NCBI GenBank assembly: GCA_020634855.1
Contig: JACKAU010000014.1
Span: 62,001-126,000, forward strand
Length of the DNA: 64,000 nucleotides
Direction of reading: 5' to 3'
From: Anaerolineales bacterium
GTDB taxonomy: Bacteria; Chloroflexota; Anaerolineae; 4572-78; J111
Shown: positions 18,136-26,809 of the stretch, one piece after another
Numbering within the stretch: the first letter of the stretch is position 1
How the letters are laid out: each line of letters starts with the position of its first letter
Program-made: the position numbers and the translations under genes
The notes under the pieces: model-generated
Seen by the model: the letters and a program-made list of their open reading frames with translations, nothing else
What the model was told of the DNA's origin: nothing
The model's database searches: none

Positions 18136-18519
18136 ATGGACCAAGTGCGTGTAATTTTAGCTGATGATAAAAGTCAAGTGCGCGATGCACTGCACATATT
18201 ACTAGACCAGGAACTCGATATGCTGGTAGTCGGTGAGGCCAGTGATGCCGAGGGTCTGATGACCCAAACTCAGACAAATCTACCTGATCTAGTCTTGGTT
18301 GACTGGGAACTACCGGGGTTTTCGCAAGCCGATTCGCTCTCCAACCTAAAAATCACCTGTCCCAACCTGCAGGTGATTGCCCTAAGCGATTGGCCGGGGG
18401 GTCAACGCCAAGCGTTGTCAGCCGGAGCTGATGCCTTTGTCAGCAAAGTAGACTCTCCCGACCGATTATTGGATGCGCTTCATGCGATAGATGTAAAAAT
18501 CAGAAAGATCACCAGTTAA
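18136..18519 (+). CDS. Stand-alone receiver-domain protein
   Basis: 127 residues, receiver only. Acidic pair in ILADDKSQ, phospho-site in LVLVDWELPG, S in VIALSDWPGG, K in FVSKVDSP: all catalytic positions present. The C-terminus stops right after the fold, so there is no output domain; it would act by protein contact or as a phosphate sink. It has its own shared-module promoter and its own terminator, so it is a monocistronic unit between two kinase/regulator pairs. Confidence 0.85.
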   Translation: MDQVRVILADDKSQVRDALHILLDQELDMLVVGEASDAEGLMTQTQTNLPDLVLVDWELPGFSQADSLSNLKITCPNLQVIALSDWPGGQRQALSAGADAFVSKVDSPDRLLDALHAIDVKIRKITS

Positions 18520-18580
18520 GTTAATATGGACGATCTCTCAAGCCTATAGTATTCTAACCTTTTCCACATTCCGGTCAAAG

Positions 18581-18629
18581 ACACATCTTCTGTTTTATAA
18601 AACTCACAGGAGATGTGTTTTTATTTTTT
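18581..18629 (+). terminator. Intrinsic terminator of the receiver gene
   Basis: ACACATCT-CTG (from 18581) pairs with CAG-AGATGTGT (to 18619), followed by a T-rich tail to 18629. Confidence 0.8.
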
Positions 18630-18670
18630 GTGACCATTTTCACAAACTAGCCGGTTAACCAGGGTAAATA

Positions 18671-18718
18671 CTCCCCAGTTGTCTGGCGTATGTGGCTAGG
18701 TTTTAATTTATACTGGGA
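18671..18718 (+). promoter_or_regulatory. Shared 48-bp promoter module, copy C
   Basis: About 36 of 48 bases match copy A (13303) without gaps: CTCCCCA, TTGTCT, GCGTAT, TGG, AGGTTTT, TTTATA-T. The -10-like TATACT is at 18709-18714, 78 bases before the GTG of the histidine kinase. Confidence 0.6.
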
Positions 18719-18792
18719 AAATAGAGGTAGGTTTTAAGAGCAAGTCTCTTGATTAACAATTGCAAAAAACGTGGCCCCAAAGAGGTAGCCCT

Positions 18793-20841
18793 GTGGTGAA
18801 ACGAGTCACAACTTTACTGAAATCGCTCCATAGTTTTTTCAGTAAATTCAAAGCAAAACCTGAACTGATGAGTGCTAGATATTCTCTGTCAGGCGAGCAA
18901 AATCACGTATTACAATCTCATATTCAAAGACTTGAAACGCTTCTGGAAGAGATACGCCAATCGGAAGAACGCTATCGGCTACTCTTGGAATTGTGTACGG
19001 ATTATGCCTACGTTTTTCGAATAGAACCGGAAAAGAAAATCAGCTTAGAGTGGGCCACGGATTCGATTAACCAAATTACCGATTTGTTGCCCGATGACCT
19101 TAACGACAGTGATGATTTATCTGGTCGCATTTTCCACCCCGAAGACAAAACGTTAGCCAAACATCGTCTGGAGTCTCTGCTTACCGGCCAGAAAAACATA
19201 AGCGAATTCAGGGTGGTCGGCAAAAATGGTCGAGTTCGCTGGTACCGCGATATTGGCTGCCCCATTTGGGATGGTATCCACCAGGAGATCACTCAAATTT
19301 ACGGTGTAGCCCAAGATATTACTCATCAAAAGCTATTTGAAGAAAAGTTACTTAAAGAACGCGATCTACTGCGGACTCTGGTGGATCACTTGCCGGATGA
19401 CATCTACGTTAAAGATCCACAGAGCCGCTACTTGCTGGTTAACGAACCTCTCAGACGCCATCTAGGCGCGGCTACGGCTCAAGAGGTTCTCGGCAAAACA
19501 GATGTCGATTTCAAGGCGTTAAGGTCAGCCCAACGATCTTTTGAGGAGGAACAGGCTTTACTTCAATCAGGGCACCCACAGATCAGTCATATCGAACCCC
19601 TAACCGATCAGAAAACAGGGACGCAGAAGTGGGTTCTAACCACCAAGATCCCTATGCGCGATCCACACAGCCAGGTTGTTGGGTTAGTAGGAATGAGCCG
19701 AGACATTACTCATTTGAAAATGGCCGAAGACGCGCTTAGGCGTGGGCGTGATTTTGCAGAAGGAATTATTGACACCGCCCAGGTGATTATTTTGGTCCTA
19801 GGTACAACAGGGCATATTGTTCGCTTTAATCATTATCTGGAAGAGATATCAGGTTATACTCTGGATGAAGTCCAGGGCAAGAGTTGGTTTACAACTTTCA
19901 TACCGCCAGAAGAATGGGCGCGAAGCCGGTCGCTCTTCTCACAAGCCATCAATGATGTTCAGACTCAGGGTGTAGTTAGTCCGATAATCACCAAGGGCGG
20001 CGATATTCGCGAGATTGAGTGGTATGATAAAACCCTAAAAGATCACAACAATAACACCATCGGGCTACTGGCAATTGGACAAGACATTACCGACCGAAGG
20101 CGATTTGAAAAAGAACGGAATCAACTTTTTGAGGCGGTCAGAAAACAAGGCGAGCAGCTTAGGGCGTTAACCCAACAATTGGCCAAAACCCAAGAAGTTG
20201 AAAGAAGAGCACTAACGCGAGAATTACACGATCAAATTGGTCAAAATTTAACCGCTCTAGATCTTAATCTTAACATTATTCAAACTCAACTAGTTATTAA
20301 TTCAGGTCGAGCTAACGAAATCATCTGGTCTCGGATAAAGGACTCGTTGGACATCATTTCACAAACCGGTGACCGCATTCGCGATGTTATGACCCATTTA
20401 CGCCCGCAGATTCTGGATGATTTTGGCCTGATTGCGGCCTTGCGCTGGTACATTGACTTATTTGCTTCCCGCGTAGATTTTTCAGTCATCCTGCAAGCGG
20501 AAGAGTTAAATTTAAAGTTGGCCGCACCGGTTGAAGACACATTGTTTCGTATTGCTCAGGAAGCATTGACTAATGCAGCCAAGCATGCCCGGCCCAGTCT
20601 GGTCACGCTAACTATTAGCAGCTATAATGATATGGTTTACTTAATAATCAGCGATGACGGAGTTGGCTTTGCACTAGCCGATCAAGCGGCTCCCGCCGAA
20701 AAGCGCCATTGGGGCTTAATAACGATGGCCGAACGGGCGACAGCCATCGGCGGCTATTGTCGAGTTGAATCACAGCCGGGGAAGGGCACTCGCGTCATTG
20801 TGGAGGCACCTCATCTTGATCACAATCATATTAGCAGATGA
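18793..20841 (+). CDS. Triple-PAS sensor histidine kinase (NarL-system type)
   Basis: 682 residues from GTG 18793, chosen because AGAGGT lies six bases upstream; the frame is open from TTG 18760 without a ribosome site. N-terminal coiled segment, PAS/PAC modules near 55-180, 190-310 and 320-445 (FRVVGKNGRVRWYRDIG, IYVKDPQSRYLLVN, IIDTAQVIILVLGTTGHIVRFN), then HisKA_3 with TRELHDQIGQNL near 475 and a HATPase domain (QEALTNAAKHARP, ISDDGVGF). No membrane helix. It overlaps the next regulator gene by 26 bases. Confidence 0.92.
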   Translation: MVKRVTTLLKSLHSFFSKFKAKPELMSARYSLSGEQNHVLQSHIQRLETLLEEIRQSEERYRLLLELCTDYAYVFRIEPEKKISLEWATDSINQITDLLPDDLNDSDDLSGRIFHPEDKTLAKHRLESLLTGQKNISEFRVVGKNGRVRWYRDIGCPIWDGIHQEITQIYGVAQDITHQKLFEEKLLKERDLLRTLVDHLPDDIYVKDPQSRYLLVNEPLRRHLGAATAQEVLGKTDVDFKALRSAQRSFEEEQALLQSGHPQISHIEPLTDQKTGTQKWVLTTKIPMRDPHSQVVGLVGMSRDITHLKMAEDALRRGRDFAEGIIDTAQVIILVLGTTGHIVRFNHYLEEISGYTLDEVQGKSWFTTFIPPEEWARSRSLFSQAINDVQTQGVVSPIITKGGDIREIEWYDKTLKDHNNNTIGLLAIGQDITDRRRFEKERNQLFEAVRKQGEQLRALTQQLAKTQEVERRALTRELHDQIGQNLTALDLNLNIIQTQLVINSGRANEIIWSRIKDSLDIISQTGDRIRDVMTHLRPQILDDFGLIAALRWYIDLFASRVDFSVILQAEELNLKLAAPVEDTLFRIAQEALTNAAKHARPSLVTLTISSYNDMVYLIISDDGVGFALADQAAPAEKRHWGLITMAERATAIGGYCRVESQPGKGTRVIVEAPHLDHNHISR

Positions 20842-21466
20842 CCACGCTATTGTCCGTGATGGGTTACGCTCCTTGCTTGAGGCCCATTCCGAATTAAAAG
20901 TTATTGGTGATGCAGCTAACGGGCGCGATGCGCTGCAATTAGTGGATCATAGCTGCCCTGACATCGCCATTCTAGATATTGCTATGCCTGAAATGAACGG
21001 AATTGAAGCCACCCGACAAATCAACGATATCTGCCCAAAAACCCAGGTGATCATCCTCTCGATGCATGCGACCAGCAAACACGTTTATCGCGCCCTTCAG
21101 GCCGGCGCACGTGGCTACCTGCTAAAGGCGTCGGCCGGCTTTGAGGTGGTCGATGCCATCCATGCCGTATTTGAGGGCCGTCGCTATCTAAGCCAAAAGA
21201 TATCGGATATCATTATCGAGGACTATATCACCCAACGCGAGATTGAAGAAGCAGAAAACCCCCTCGATCGGCTCAGCGCTCGCGAGCGAGAAATTCTTCA
21301 ACTTGTGGTTGAGGGCAAATCAAGCTCTGACATCGCTCAGATTCTTTCTCTGTCATCAAGTACAGTTGACACCTATCGCAGCCGTTTAATGCAAAAATTA
21401 GCGATCAATGATATCCCCACTCTGGTTAAGTTTGCTATCCGCCACGGCATAACTTCGCTAGAATAA
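20816..21466 (+). CDS. NarL/FixJ-family response regulator, overlapping its kinase
   Basis: 216 residues from TTG 20816; GGAGG at 20802-20806 sits nine bases upstream inside the kinase gene, and the protein then begins directly with TIILADDHAIVRDGL. The frame is open back to 20765 but without support. Receiver phospho-site in IAILDIAMPEMNG, S in IILSMHA, K in YLLKASAG; LuxR HTH at about 148-210 (LSAREREILQLVVEGKSS, SSTVDTYRSRLMQKL). The 26-base overlap indicates translational coupling with the triple-PAS kinase, its probable partner. Confidence 0.92.
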   Translation: MITIILADDHAIVRDGLRSLLEAHSELKVIGDAANGRDALQLVDHSCPDIAILDIAMPEMNGIEATRQINDICPKTQVIILSMHATSKHVYRALQAGARGYLLKASAGFEVVDAIHAVFEGRRYLSQKISDIIIEDYITQREIEEAENPLDRLSAREREILQLVVEGKSSSDIAQILSLSSSTVDTYRSRLMQKLAINDIPTLVKFAIRHGITSLE

Positions 21467-21569
21467 ACCTTCTTAACTATTATCAAGTTTTCCCGACACC
21501 AGCTATCAAAGTTATTCTACAGACAAGACTATCAATTTTTAGTACAATAATACTAGAGATTGTGTAAAT

Positions 21570-21707
21570 CTGTATTACCGATTCTTTATCGGATTGATAC
21601 AGCGAGGGGAGGCAACCAGTCTAATAGAGTTAGGCCATCTTTCCTGAAGTTATTCCGTCTTCGAGAACAAACATTCCGGGAAAATGGCCTTCTTTATTAT
21701 CCTCCCC
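21570..21707 (+). ncRNA. Structured leader or attenuator before a receiver gene
   Basis: The 297-base gap before the receiver gene at 21764 contains nested pairing. CTGTAT/ATACAG plus CCGAT/ATCGG form one hairpin (21570-21602). GGGGAGG (21606-21612) pairs with CCTCCCC (21701-21707), enclosing a 12-bp stem with one bulged C: AGGCCAT-C-TTTCC (21632-21644) with GGAAAATGGCCT (21679-21690), and GAAG/CTTC at its tip. TTCTTTATTAT follows the inner stem. I recognise no known riboswitch. It may instead be a distant terminator of the upstream gene. Confidence 0.4.
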
Positions 21708-21763
21708 GTAAGCGAGTTAAGCCAATAAGCCTGTAATGCACTTTTCCAGATAATGAGGCTTCT

Positions 21764-22138
21764 ATGCCAACGACTATCCTTATTATTGAGGATCATTTCC
21801 ATTTAAGCGTCACGCTCAAAAGGTGGCTAGAGACAAAGTTTCCCGGTTGTCACGTTGTCGAAGCTACTCACGGCAAAGAAGCCATTGCGTTGGCTCAGCA
21901 CACTGAGCCGCACGTCATCATTGTCGACATCGGTCCCTTAGGGGCTGATGGTCCTCGACTTGTTGAACTTTTAAAAGCATTTTGGCCGGCTATTCCCATT
22001 GTGGCGCTGGCAAATTATGATAGTGAAACAAGCCGGACGTGTGTGATCGGTTGTGGCGCCAGCGCCTATATTGAAAAAAATACAATTACGGCCAAACTGC
22101 AACCCACCGTAGCCAGGTTACTGTCTGCGGCGGCATAA
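21764..22138 (+). CDS. Stand-alone receiver-domain protein
   Basis: 124 residues. ILIIEDHFH gives the acidic pair, IIVDIGPLGADG the phospho-site, YIEKN the lysine; the T/S position reads VALANYD, so the usual Thr/Ser is replaced by Ala or shifted. There is no output domain. A long leader with strong secondary structure precedes it. The degenerate receiver gene follows 40 bases downstream, and the two are likely one unit with the DinB-like and nucleotidyltransferase genes. Confidence 0.8.
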   Translation: MPTTILIIEDHFHLSVTLKRWLETKFPGCHVVEATHGKEAIALAQHTEPHVIIVDIGPLGADGPRLVELLKAFWPAIPIVALANYDSETSRTCVIGCGASAYIEKNTITAKLQPTVARLLSAAA

Positions 22139-22178
22139 TTTCTACATTAAATACTTACTTAGAGAGGAGGCAATTTAT

Positions 22179-22649
22179 ATGGGCGTAACCAATTACGCGA
22201 AAAATGTCGCTATTGCTAAAGGGCTCAGCATTAGCCAAATAGGGTACAAAACGTATCCACCTTATGTTTTAATTTTTGGTGATAAATCTTCAACAGGTTT
22301 AAGACTAGAAAAACAACTCGAAAGGAATGGGTGTCGAGTCTCCAGAACCGAGTCGATAGCTGACGGTCTGAACATCGCTTGCCAACAGCTATTCGATTTG
22401 ATAGTCTTAAATTTTGACCAACAAGATGCCGATGACAGTCTAGCCGAAGCGTATGAAAAACTCGCCAGCGATCCCAAACTTACCAATACTCCGGTGGTCA
22501 TTATAACCAATGAAGAGCAAGTCGATTCGTATGTAGCTGGAACTAAACCGCTTTCTTCGGTTTATTACCTATCCAATGACAATTCCAGTGAAACGAATTT
22601 ACTACAAATTGCTACTCATTCCCAGTATATGAGTCATCGCTATATGTGA
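22179..22649 (+). CDS. Degenerate receiver-like protein
   Basis: 156 residues; very strong ribosome site GAGAGGAGG before the ATG. After a 25-residue N-terminal extension the fold looks like a receiver (VLIFGDKSSTGLRLEKQLER, DLIVLNFDQ, VVIITNE, VYYLSND), but the phospho-acceptor aspartate is asparagine in VLNFD, the acidic pair is reduced to one aspartate, and the conserved lysine is absent. It cannot be phosphorylated in the usual way and probably signals by protein contact. The next gene starts inside its stop codon (GTGA). Confidence 0.65.
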   Translation: MGVTNYAKNVAIAKGLSISQIGYKTYPPYVLIFGDKSSTGLRLEKQLERNGCRVSRTESIADGLNIACQQLFDLIVLNFDQQDADDSLAEAYEKLASDPKLTNTPVVIITNEEQVDSYVAGTKPLSSVYYLSNDNSSETNLLQIATHSQYMSHRYM

Positions 22650-23173
22650 GCCAAATTATGGATACTCTAACCGACGCTGTAATCAAACAGATTAAGAACG
22701 GCTCTACCGAAATTTTAGGTTTATGTCAAAATGTTCCTGAAGCTTGGCTAGCGGCACCATTTATGTCTAACGGTTGGTCGGTTAAAGACACAGTAGCCCA
22801 TATTTCTGCTTGGGTTTGGCGCTGCGCCGGTTTGTTGGAGTACGCTCACAGTACAAATGGTCCTCTATCGGCTTCACCTGACGTTGATGGGCTTAATCGT
22901 GAATTTTATCTTGAACGGCAATATTGGAGTTGGCATGAAGTTGAAACGGATTTCTTGCAAGCTCATTGGGTGCTGTTTAAAGCGATCAGGCAACTACCGT
23001 CGACGCGATTAAGAAGTTCACTGACCCAACAAGTAATAATCAAAAATACCTGCGAGCATTATGCTCAACACTTGCCTGATTTGAAGCATTGGCATAACCG
23101 AATCACAACCGAAAAATCACCTGTCGTCAATCGAGTCAGACAGCCCCATTCTACCCAGGTAGGTGCATTATGA
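22646..23173 (+). CDS. DinB-like/ClbS-DfsB-type four-helix-bundle protein
   Basis: 175 residues, start GTG overlapping the upstream stop by four bases (ATG at 22658 is an alternative). GWSVKDTVAHISAWVWR is the typical DinB-superfamily helix with the first metal histidine; CEHYAQHLPDLKHW carries the C-terminal histidines. Members include thiol transferases and self-resistance proteins; here the function is unknown. The C-terminal 25 residues beyond the helix are extra. Four-base overlap (ATGA) with the nucleotidyltransferase gene. Confidence 0.75.
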   Translation: MSQIMDTLTDAVIKQIKNGSTEILGLCQNVPEAWLAAPFMSNGWSVKDTVAHISAWVWRCAGLLEYAHSTNGPLSASPDVDGLNREFYLERQYWSWHEVETDFLQAHWVLFKAIRQLPSTRLRSSLTQQVIIKNTCEHYAQHLPDLKHWHNRITTEKSPVVNRVRQPHSTQVGAL

Positions 23174-24285
23174 AAGCAGTTGTCATGGCCGGCGGGCTTG
23201 GGTCACGCCTTCACCCTTTAACCGCCAAACGCCCCAAACCAATGGTTCCTTTAGTTAACAAACCGGTATTGTTCCATATTCTGAGTTTGCTTAAACACCA
23301 CAATATTACCGAGGTGGTGATTACGGTTAAGCACTTAGCCCATCATATTCAAGAGTATTTTGGCGACGGCAGTAAGATGGGAATGGATATTCGCTATGCG
23401 ATGGAAGAGTCTCCATTGGGGACAGCCGGCGGCGTAAAAAACGCGGAATGGTTTCTTGATAAGGAACCTTTTCTGGTCATTAGCAGCGATATTGTAACCG
23501 ATATTGATTTATCCAACCTGCTACAATATCATCGTGAAAAACAAGCAGCCGTAACTATGGCTTTAAAAAGGGTAAGTAATCCCAAGGGTTATGGCGTCGT
23601 TATCGTCGATGCTAAAGGTGGGATTAGTCAATTGTTGGAAAAACCCGAGCCAAGCCAGATAACATCAAATATTGTAAACACCGGCATTTACATTTTGGAG
23701 CCGGATGTTTTGAACTATATGCAGACTGATACCAAATATGACTTTTCGTACGATATCTTTCCCGCCCTCTTGCAAGACAAGGCCCCAATATTCGGTTATT
23801 TAGCCAATCAGTACTGGCGTGATATTGGAACCATTCAAAGCTATGAACAGGCTATTGTCGATGTGTTAAATGGAAAAGTTAAACACATTGATTTAGGGAA
23901 TAAGATTAGCAACGGAGTCTGGGCTGGTCGAAATGTAACGATGGCGGGTGATGTCTGTCTTTTTGGACCGATTTATTTAGGGGATAATGTCAAAATTAAA
24001 AAGGGTGCAACGCTTTACGGCCCCACCGTCATCCACGATGGCAGCGTTGTTGACCGTAAAGCCTGGATCAGACATTCTATCATCGACCAGGAAAGTTATA
24101 TCGGTAAAGAGGCTACGATTTACCAAAGCATTGTCTCCCAGGATAGTCACATAGGATCAGACTCGGTCGTCATTCGAAAACTGGTTCATGACGAGCCTCA
24201 AACGGAAACAGTTAGTTCTTTGCTCCCCTCCCCCTACACTGCACTCAAGGAGCGATTAATGACTGGGTACAGCTATAGTTTTTAA
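23170..24285 (+). CDS. Sugar-phosphate nucleotidyltransferase with left-handed beta-helix
   Basis: 371 residues. MAGGLGSRLHPLTAKRPKPMVPL is the nucleotide-binding signature of mannose-1-phosphate guanylyltransferase / glucose-1-phosphate thymidylyltransferase enzymes; the catalytic domain runs to about 235 (WRDIGTIQSYEQA). Hexapeptide repeats (about 255-340: NGVWAGRNV, GPIYLGDNVKIKKGA, IGKEATI) form a left-handed beta-helix as in GMPPB-like proteins. It makes an NDP-sugar for glycan synthesis; base and sugar are not certain, GDP-mannose being most likely. It ends just before a bidirectional terminator shared with ppk. Confidence 0.88.
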   Translation: MKAVVMAGGLGSRLHPLTAKRPKPMVPLVNKPVLFHILSLLKHHNITEVVITVKHLAHHIQEYFGDGSKMGMDIRYAMEESPLGTAGGVKNAEWFLDKEPFLVISSDIVTDIDLSNLLQYHREKQAAVTMALKRVSNPKGYGVVIVDAKGGISQLLEKPEPSQITSNIVNTGIYILEPDVLNYMQTDTKYDFSYDIFPALLQDKAPIFGYLANQYWRDIGTIQSYEQAIVDVLNGKVKHIDLGNKISNGVWAGRNVTMAGDVCLFGPIYLGDNVKIKKGATLYGPTVIHDGSVVDRKAWIRHSIIDQESYIGKEATIYQSIVSQDSHIGSDSVVIRKLVHDEPQTETVSSLLPSPYTALKERLMTGYSYSF

Positions 24286-24308
24286 CTTGAAGGCTTATCA
24301 ACAGCGAG

Positions 24309-24360
24309 AACATAAAAAGGCTCCACGTGATGATTCTATCACGTGGAGCCTTTTTATGTT
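24309..24360. terminator. Perfect 23-bp bidirectional terminator
   Basis: The arm 24309-24331 (starting AACATAAAAAGGCTCC) is the exact reverse complement of 24338-24360; loop of six bases. A-rich and T-rich ends give a T-run in both directions, serving the convergent nucleotidyltransferase (+) and ppk (-) genes. Confidence 0.92.
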
Positions 24361-24373
24361 TAACTCTATGCTA

Positions 24374-26641
24374 TCAGGCCATTCGCTCAAGGGCCTGCTG
24401 CATCAAAATCTGGTGAGCGTTGTACTCCGTTTGGGCGTCGGCGGCCCGCCGCAAACGATACTGCCCGTCAGCCCCCAGATCCCAGGCCAGCCGATTATCG
24501 TTAAGGGCGATGTTGAGCAGTTGAATCAGGCGCTTTTGGAGCGACGGATTCTCCACCGGTACGGATAGCTCGACCCGCTCTGAAAGGTTGCGATTACGCC
24601 AGTCGGCGCTGCCAATAAGGGTGATCGGTTGGTCGTTGTTGTGGAAGTAGAAAATACGGTCATGCTCCAAAAAACGCCCCAAAATACTGACAATTCGTAT
24701 ATTTTCGCTAAACCCTTCTAATCCAGGCCGCAAACGGCTATGTCCTCGAATTATCAAGTCGATTTGAACACCCGCTTGGGAAGCTCGATAAAGCTCCCGG
24801 ATAGTACCTACATCGTCCAAGGCATTCATTTTGGCGATAATGCGCCCGTTGTTGTGCTGTTTCTGAAATTCAATCTCCTGGTTAATATATTCGTAAATCT
24901 TGTTTCGCATATCGCGGGGCGCGACAATCGCTTTTTTGTAGGGCTGCTCCGGGGCGTAGCCGGTCAAATAATGAAACAGGTTAACTATATCGCGCCCAAT
25001 AACCGGGTCGCAGGTCACCAAGCCTAAATCGGTATAGAGCCGAGCAGTTTTGGAGTGATAATTTCCGGTACCCATATGACAGTAAGTTCGAGGTCCATCT
25101 TTTTCCTGGCGAACAATCAACGTCGCTTTGGCATGAATCTTCAAGCCGACCAAGCCATAGGCCACGTGAACCCCCGCCTGTTCCAGCATATGCCCCCACT
25201 CAATATTATTGGCCTCGTCAAAGCGAGCCTTGACCTCAACCAGAACCGCAACCTGTTTGCCTCTTTCGGCGGCTTTCACCAAGGCTTTAACAATGGGCGA
25301 CTCCTCAGACGTACGATATAAGGTCTGTTTGATGGCCAAAACCTTTTCGTCGTCAGCAGCTTCTTCCACAAGCCGTTGGATTGTCGTAGCAAACGAATCG
25401 TAGGGATGGTGAACTAAGATATCGCCCCGACGAATAATCGCGAAAACATCCTCATTGGAGGTTTCGTCATCGTCTAAGGGGACAAACGGCTTCGGGTTGA
25501 TCGGTTCCCACGGCTCATACTTAAACTCAGGAAAATCCAAATTGGCAATATCAAAGCATGCGGTTAGATCAACGAGACCTTCAACCTCGTAGATGTCATA
25601 ATCCTTCAAACCCAGTTCCCGGGTGAGTAAGTCGCGCACTACAGCCGGAGTGTGTTTATCAATCTCTAAACGGACCACCGGCGCAAATCGGCGCTCGCGC
25701 AGTTCTTCCGAAATCATCGCCAGCAAATCTGCGGCTTCCTCTTCATCGCGGCGTAAATCGGCATTGCGAGTGATGCGGAAAGGATAGGCACCAAGAATCT
25801 CCATTCCGGGAAAGAGGTCGCCCACATGCTCCTTGATCAACTGTTCAACCGGTAAAAAACAGACCTTTTTATCAGGGTCTTCGCTATGGATAGGCAACCA
25901 TCGGCCCAGATTCGTCGGCATCTTTAAGCGAGCAAAATGTTTTTTCTTCTGTTTGCGATCTTGCAAAATAATGGCTAACGATAGACTCAAGTTAGATAGA
26001 AAGGGAAAGGGGCGTCCGGGGTCGACAGCCAGCGGGGTCAGAATGGGATAAATCTGATTTTGGAAATAATCATACATGTCCCGGCGCTGTTGCTCATTTA
26101 AATCATCATAATTATAAATATAAATATCGGCTTGTTGACGCAACGCCGTCTTCAAATCATTTTCCCAAAAATCAGTCAATGCCCGATGCATCACTAAAAA
26201 AGCTTGAGTGATCATCGACAACTGTTCGGTTGGGGTTCGTCCATCCGGTGAAAGATCATGGACACCCGCCGCCTCCTGCCGCTTGAGACCGCCCACCCGT
26301 TTTTGGCAAAATTCGTCCAAGTTACTGGCGGTGATAGCCACAAAGCGAACGCGCTCCAGAAGGGGGGTACGCTCATCGAGCGCCAGGTACAGCACGCGCC
26401 AATTAAAATCGATCCAGCCCAATTCCCGATTGAAATAAAGGGCCGGATGATTGAGCGCGGCCTCAGGAGGCACATCCTGAGGAATGACCGCTCGTGGAAG
26501 AGACACGACAGTACGATCATCTTCGCTAGCCGCTTCTAAGTCAACTGGCTGCTTTAACCGACGACTGCCATTTGCCTTCGGTTGGCTTGATTGAGCCGCA
26601 GATACCGCTTCCGGCTTGTTTTCCAACACAGTATCGGCCAT
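24374..26641 (-). CDS. ppk1: Polyphosphate kinase 1
   Basis: 755 residues. After a 50-residue variable head come FNRELGWIDFNWRVL (N domain), the head domain, and two phospholipase-D-like C domains: HHPYDSF, VEVKARFDEANNI, and the catalytic histidine in GLKIHAKATLI with HMGTGNYHSKTARLYTD. The enzyme reversibly makes polyphosphate from ATP at the membrane. ATG preceded by GGAGAT at good spacing. Monocistronic: own promoter upstream and the shared terminator downstream. Confidence 0.96.
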   Translation of the reverse strand: MADTVLENKPEAVSAAQSSQPKANGSRRLKQPVDLEAASEDDRTVVSLPRAVIPQDVPPEAALNHPALYFNRELGWIDFNWRVLYLALDERTPLLERVRFVAITASNLDEFCQKRVGGLKRQEAAGVHDLSPDGRTPTEQLSMITQAFLVMHRALTDFWENDLKTALRQQADIYIYNYDDLNEQQRRDMYDYFQNQIYPILTPLAVDPGRPFPFLSNLSLSLAIILQDRKQKKKHFARLKMPTNLGRWLPIHSEDPDKKVCFLPVEQLIKEHVGDLFPGMEILGAYPFRITRNADLRRDEEEAADLLAMISEELRERRFAPVVRLEIDKHTPAVVRDLLTRELGLKDYDIYEVEGLVDLTACFDIANLDFPEFKYEPWEPINPKPFVPLDDDETSNEDVFAIIRRGDILVHHPYDSFATTIQRLVEEAADDEKVLAIKQTLYRTSEESPIVKALVKAAERGKQVAVLVEVKARFDEANNIEWGHMLEQAGVHVAYGLVGLKIHAKATLIVRQEKDGPRTYCHMGTGNYHSKTARLYTDLGLVTCDPVIGRDIVNLFHYLTGYAPEQPYKKAIVAPRDMRNKIYEYINQEIEFQKQHNNGRIIAKMNALDDVGTIRELYRASQAGVQIDLIIRGHSRLRPGLEGFSENIRIVSILGRFLEHDRIFYFHNNDQPITLIGSADWRNRNLSERVELSVPVENPSLQKRLIQLLNIALNDNRLAWDLGADGQYRLRRAADAQTEYNAHQILMQQALERMA

Positions 26642-26688
26642 ATCACTATCTCCATTGAAATCAGTTGCCTAAAAAATAGGGGAGCTTA

Positions 26689-26716
26689 ATAATAACAAAC
26701 TTCAGCCATTTCTCAA
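26689..26716 (-). promoter_or_regulatory. Promoter of ppk1
   Basis: On the minus strand TTGAGA (26716-26711), 16-base spacer, TATTAT (26694-26689), 48 bases before the ATG. Confidence 0.45.
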
Positions 26717-26809
26717 AAATTTCCTAATCACCGCCGAAACAGCCCGGCCGCTGAAAGACCACTGCCATGAAGTTAAGTGGTGTAAGCCCACGAAATCCTG
26801 TTTAGCCAA

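Noticed and set aside
21606..21707. Cyclic-di-GMP riboswitch
   Set aside because: The GGGGAGGCAACC start is vaguely similar, but the conserved GEMM core and tetraloop-receptor arrangement are not visible.
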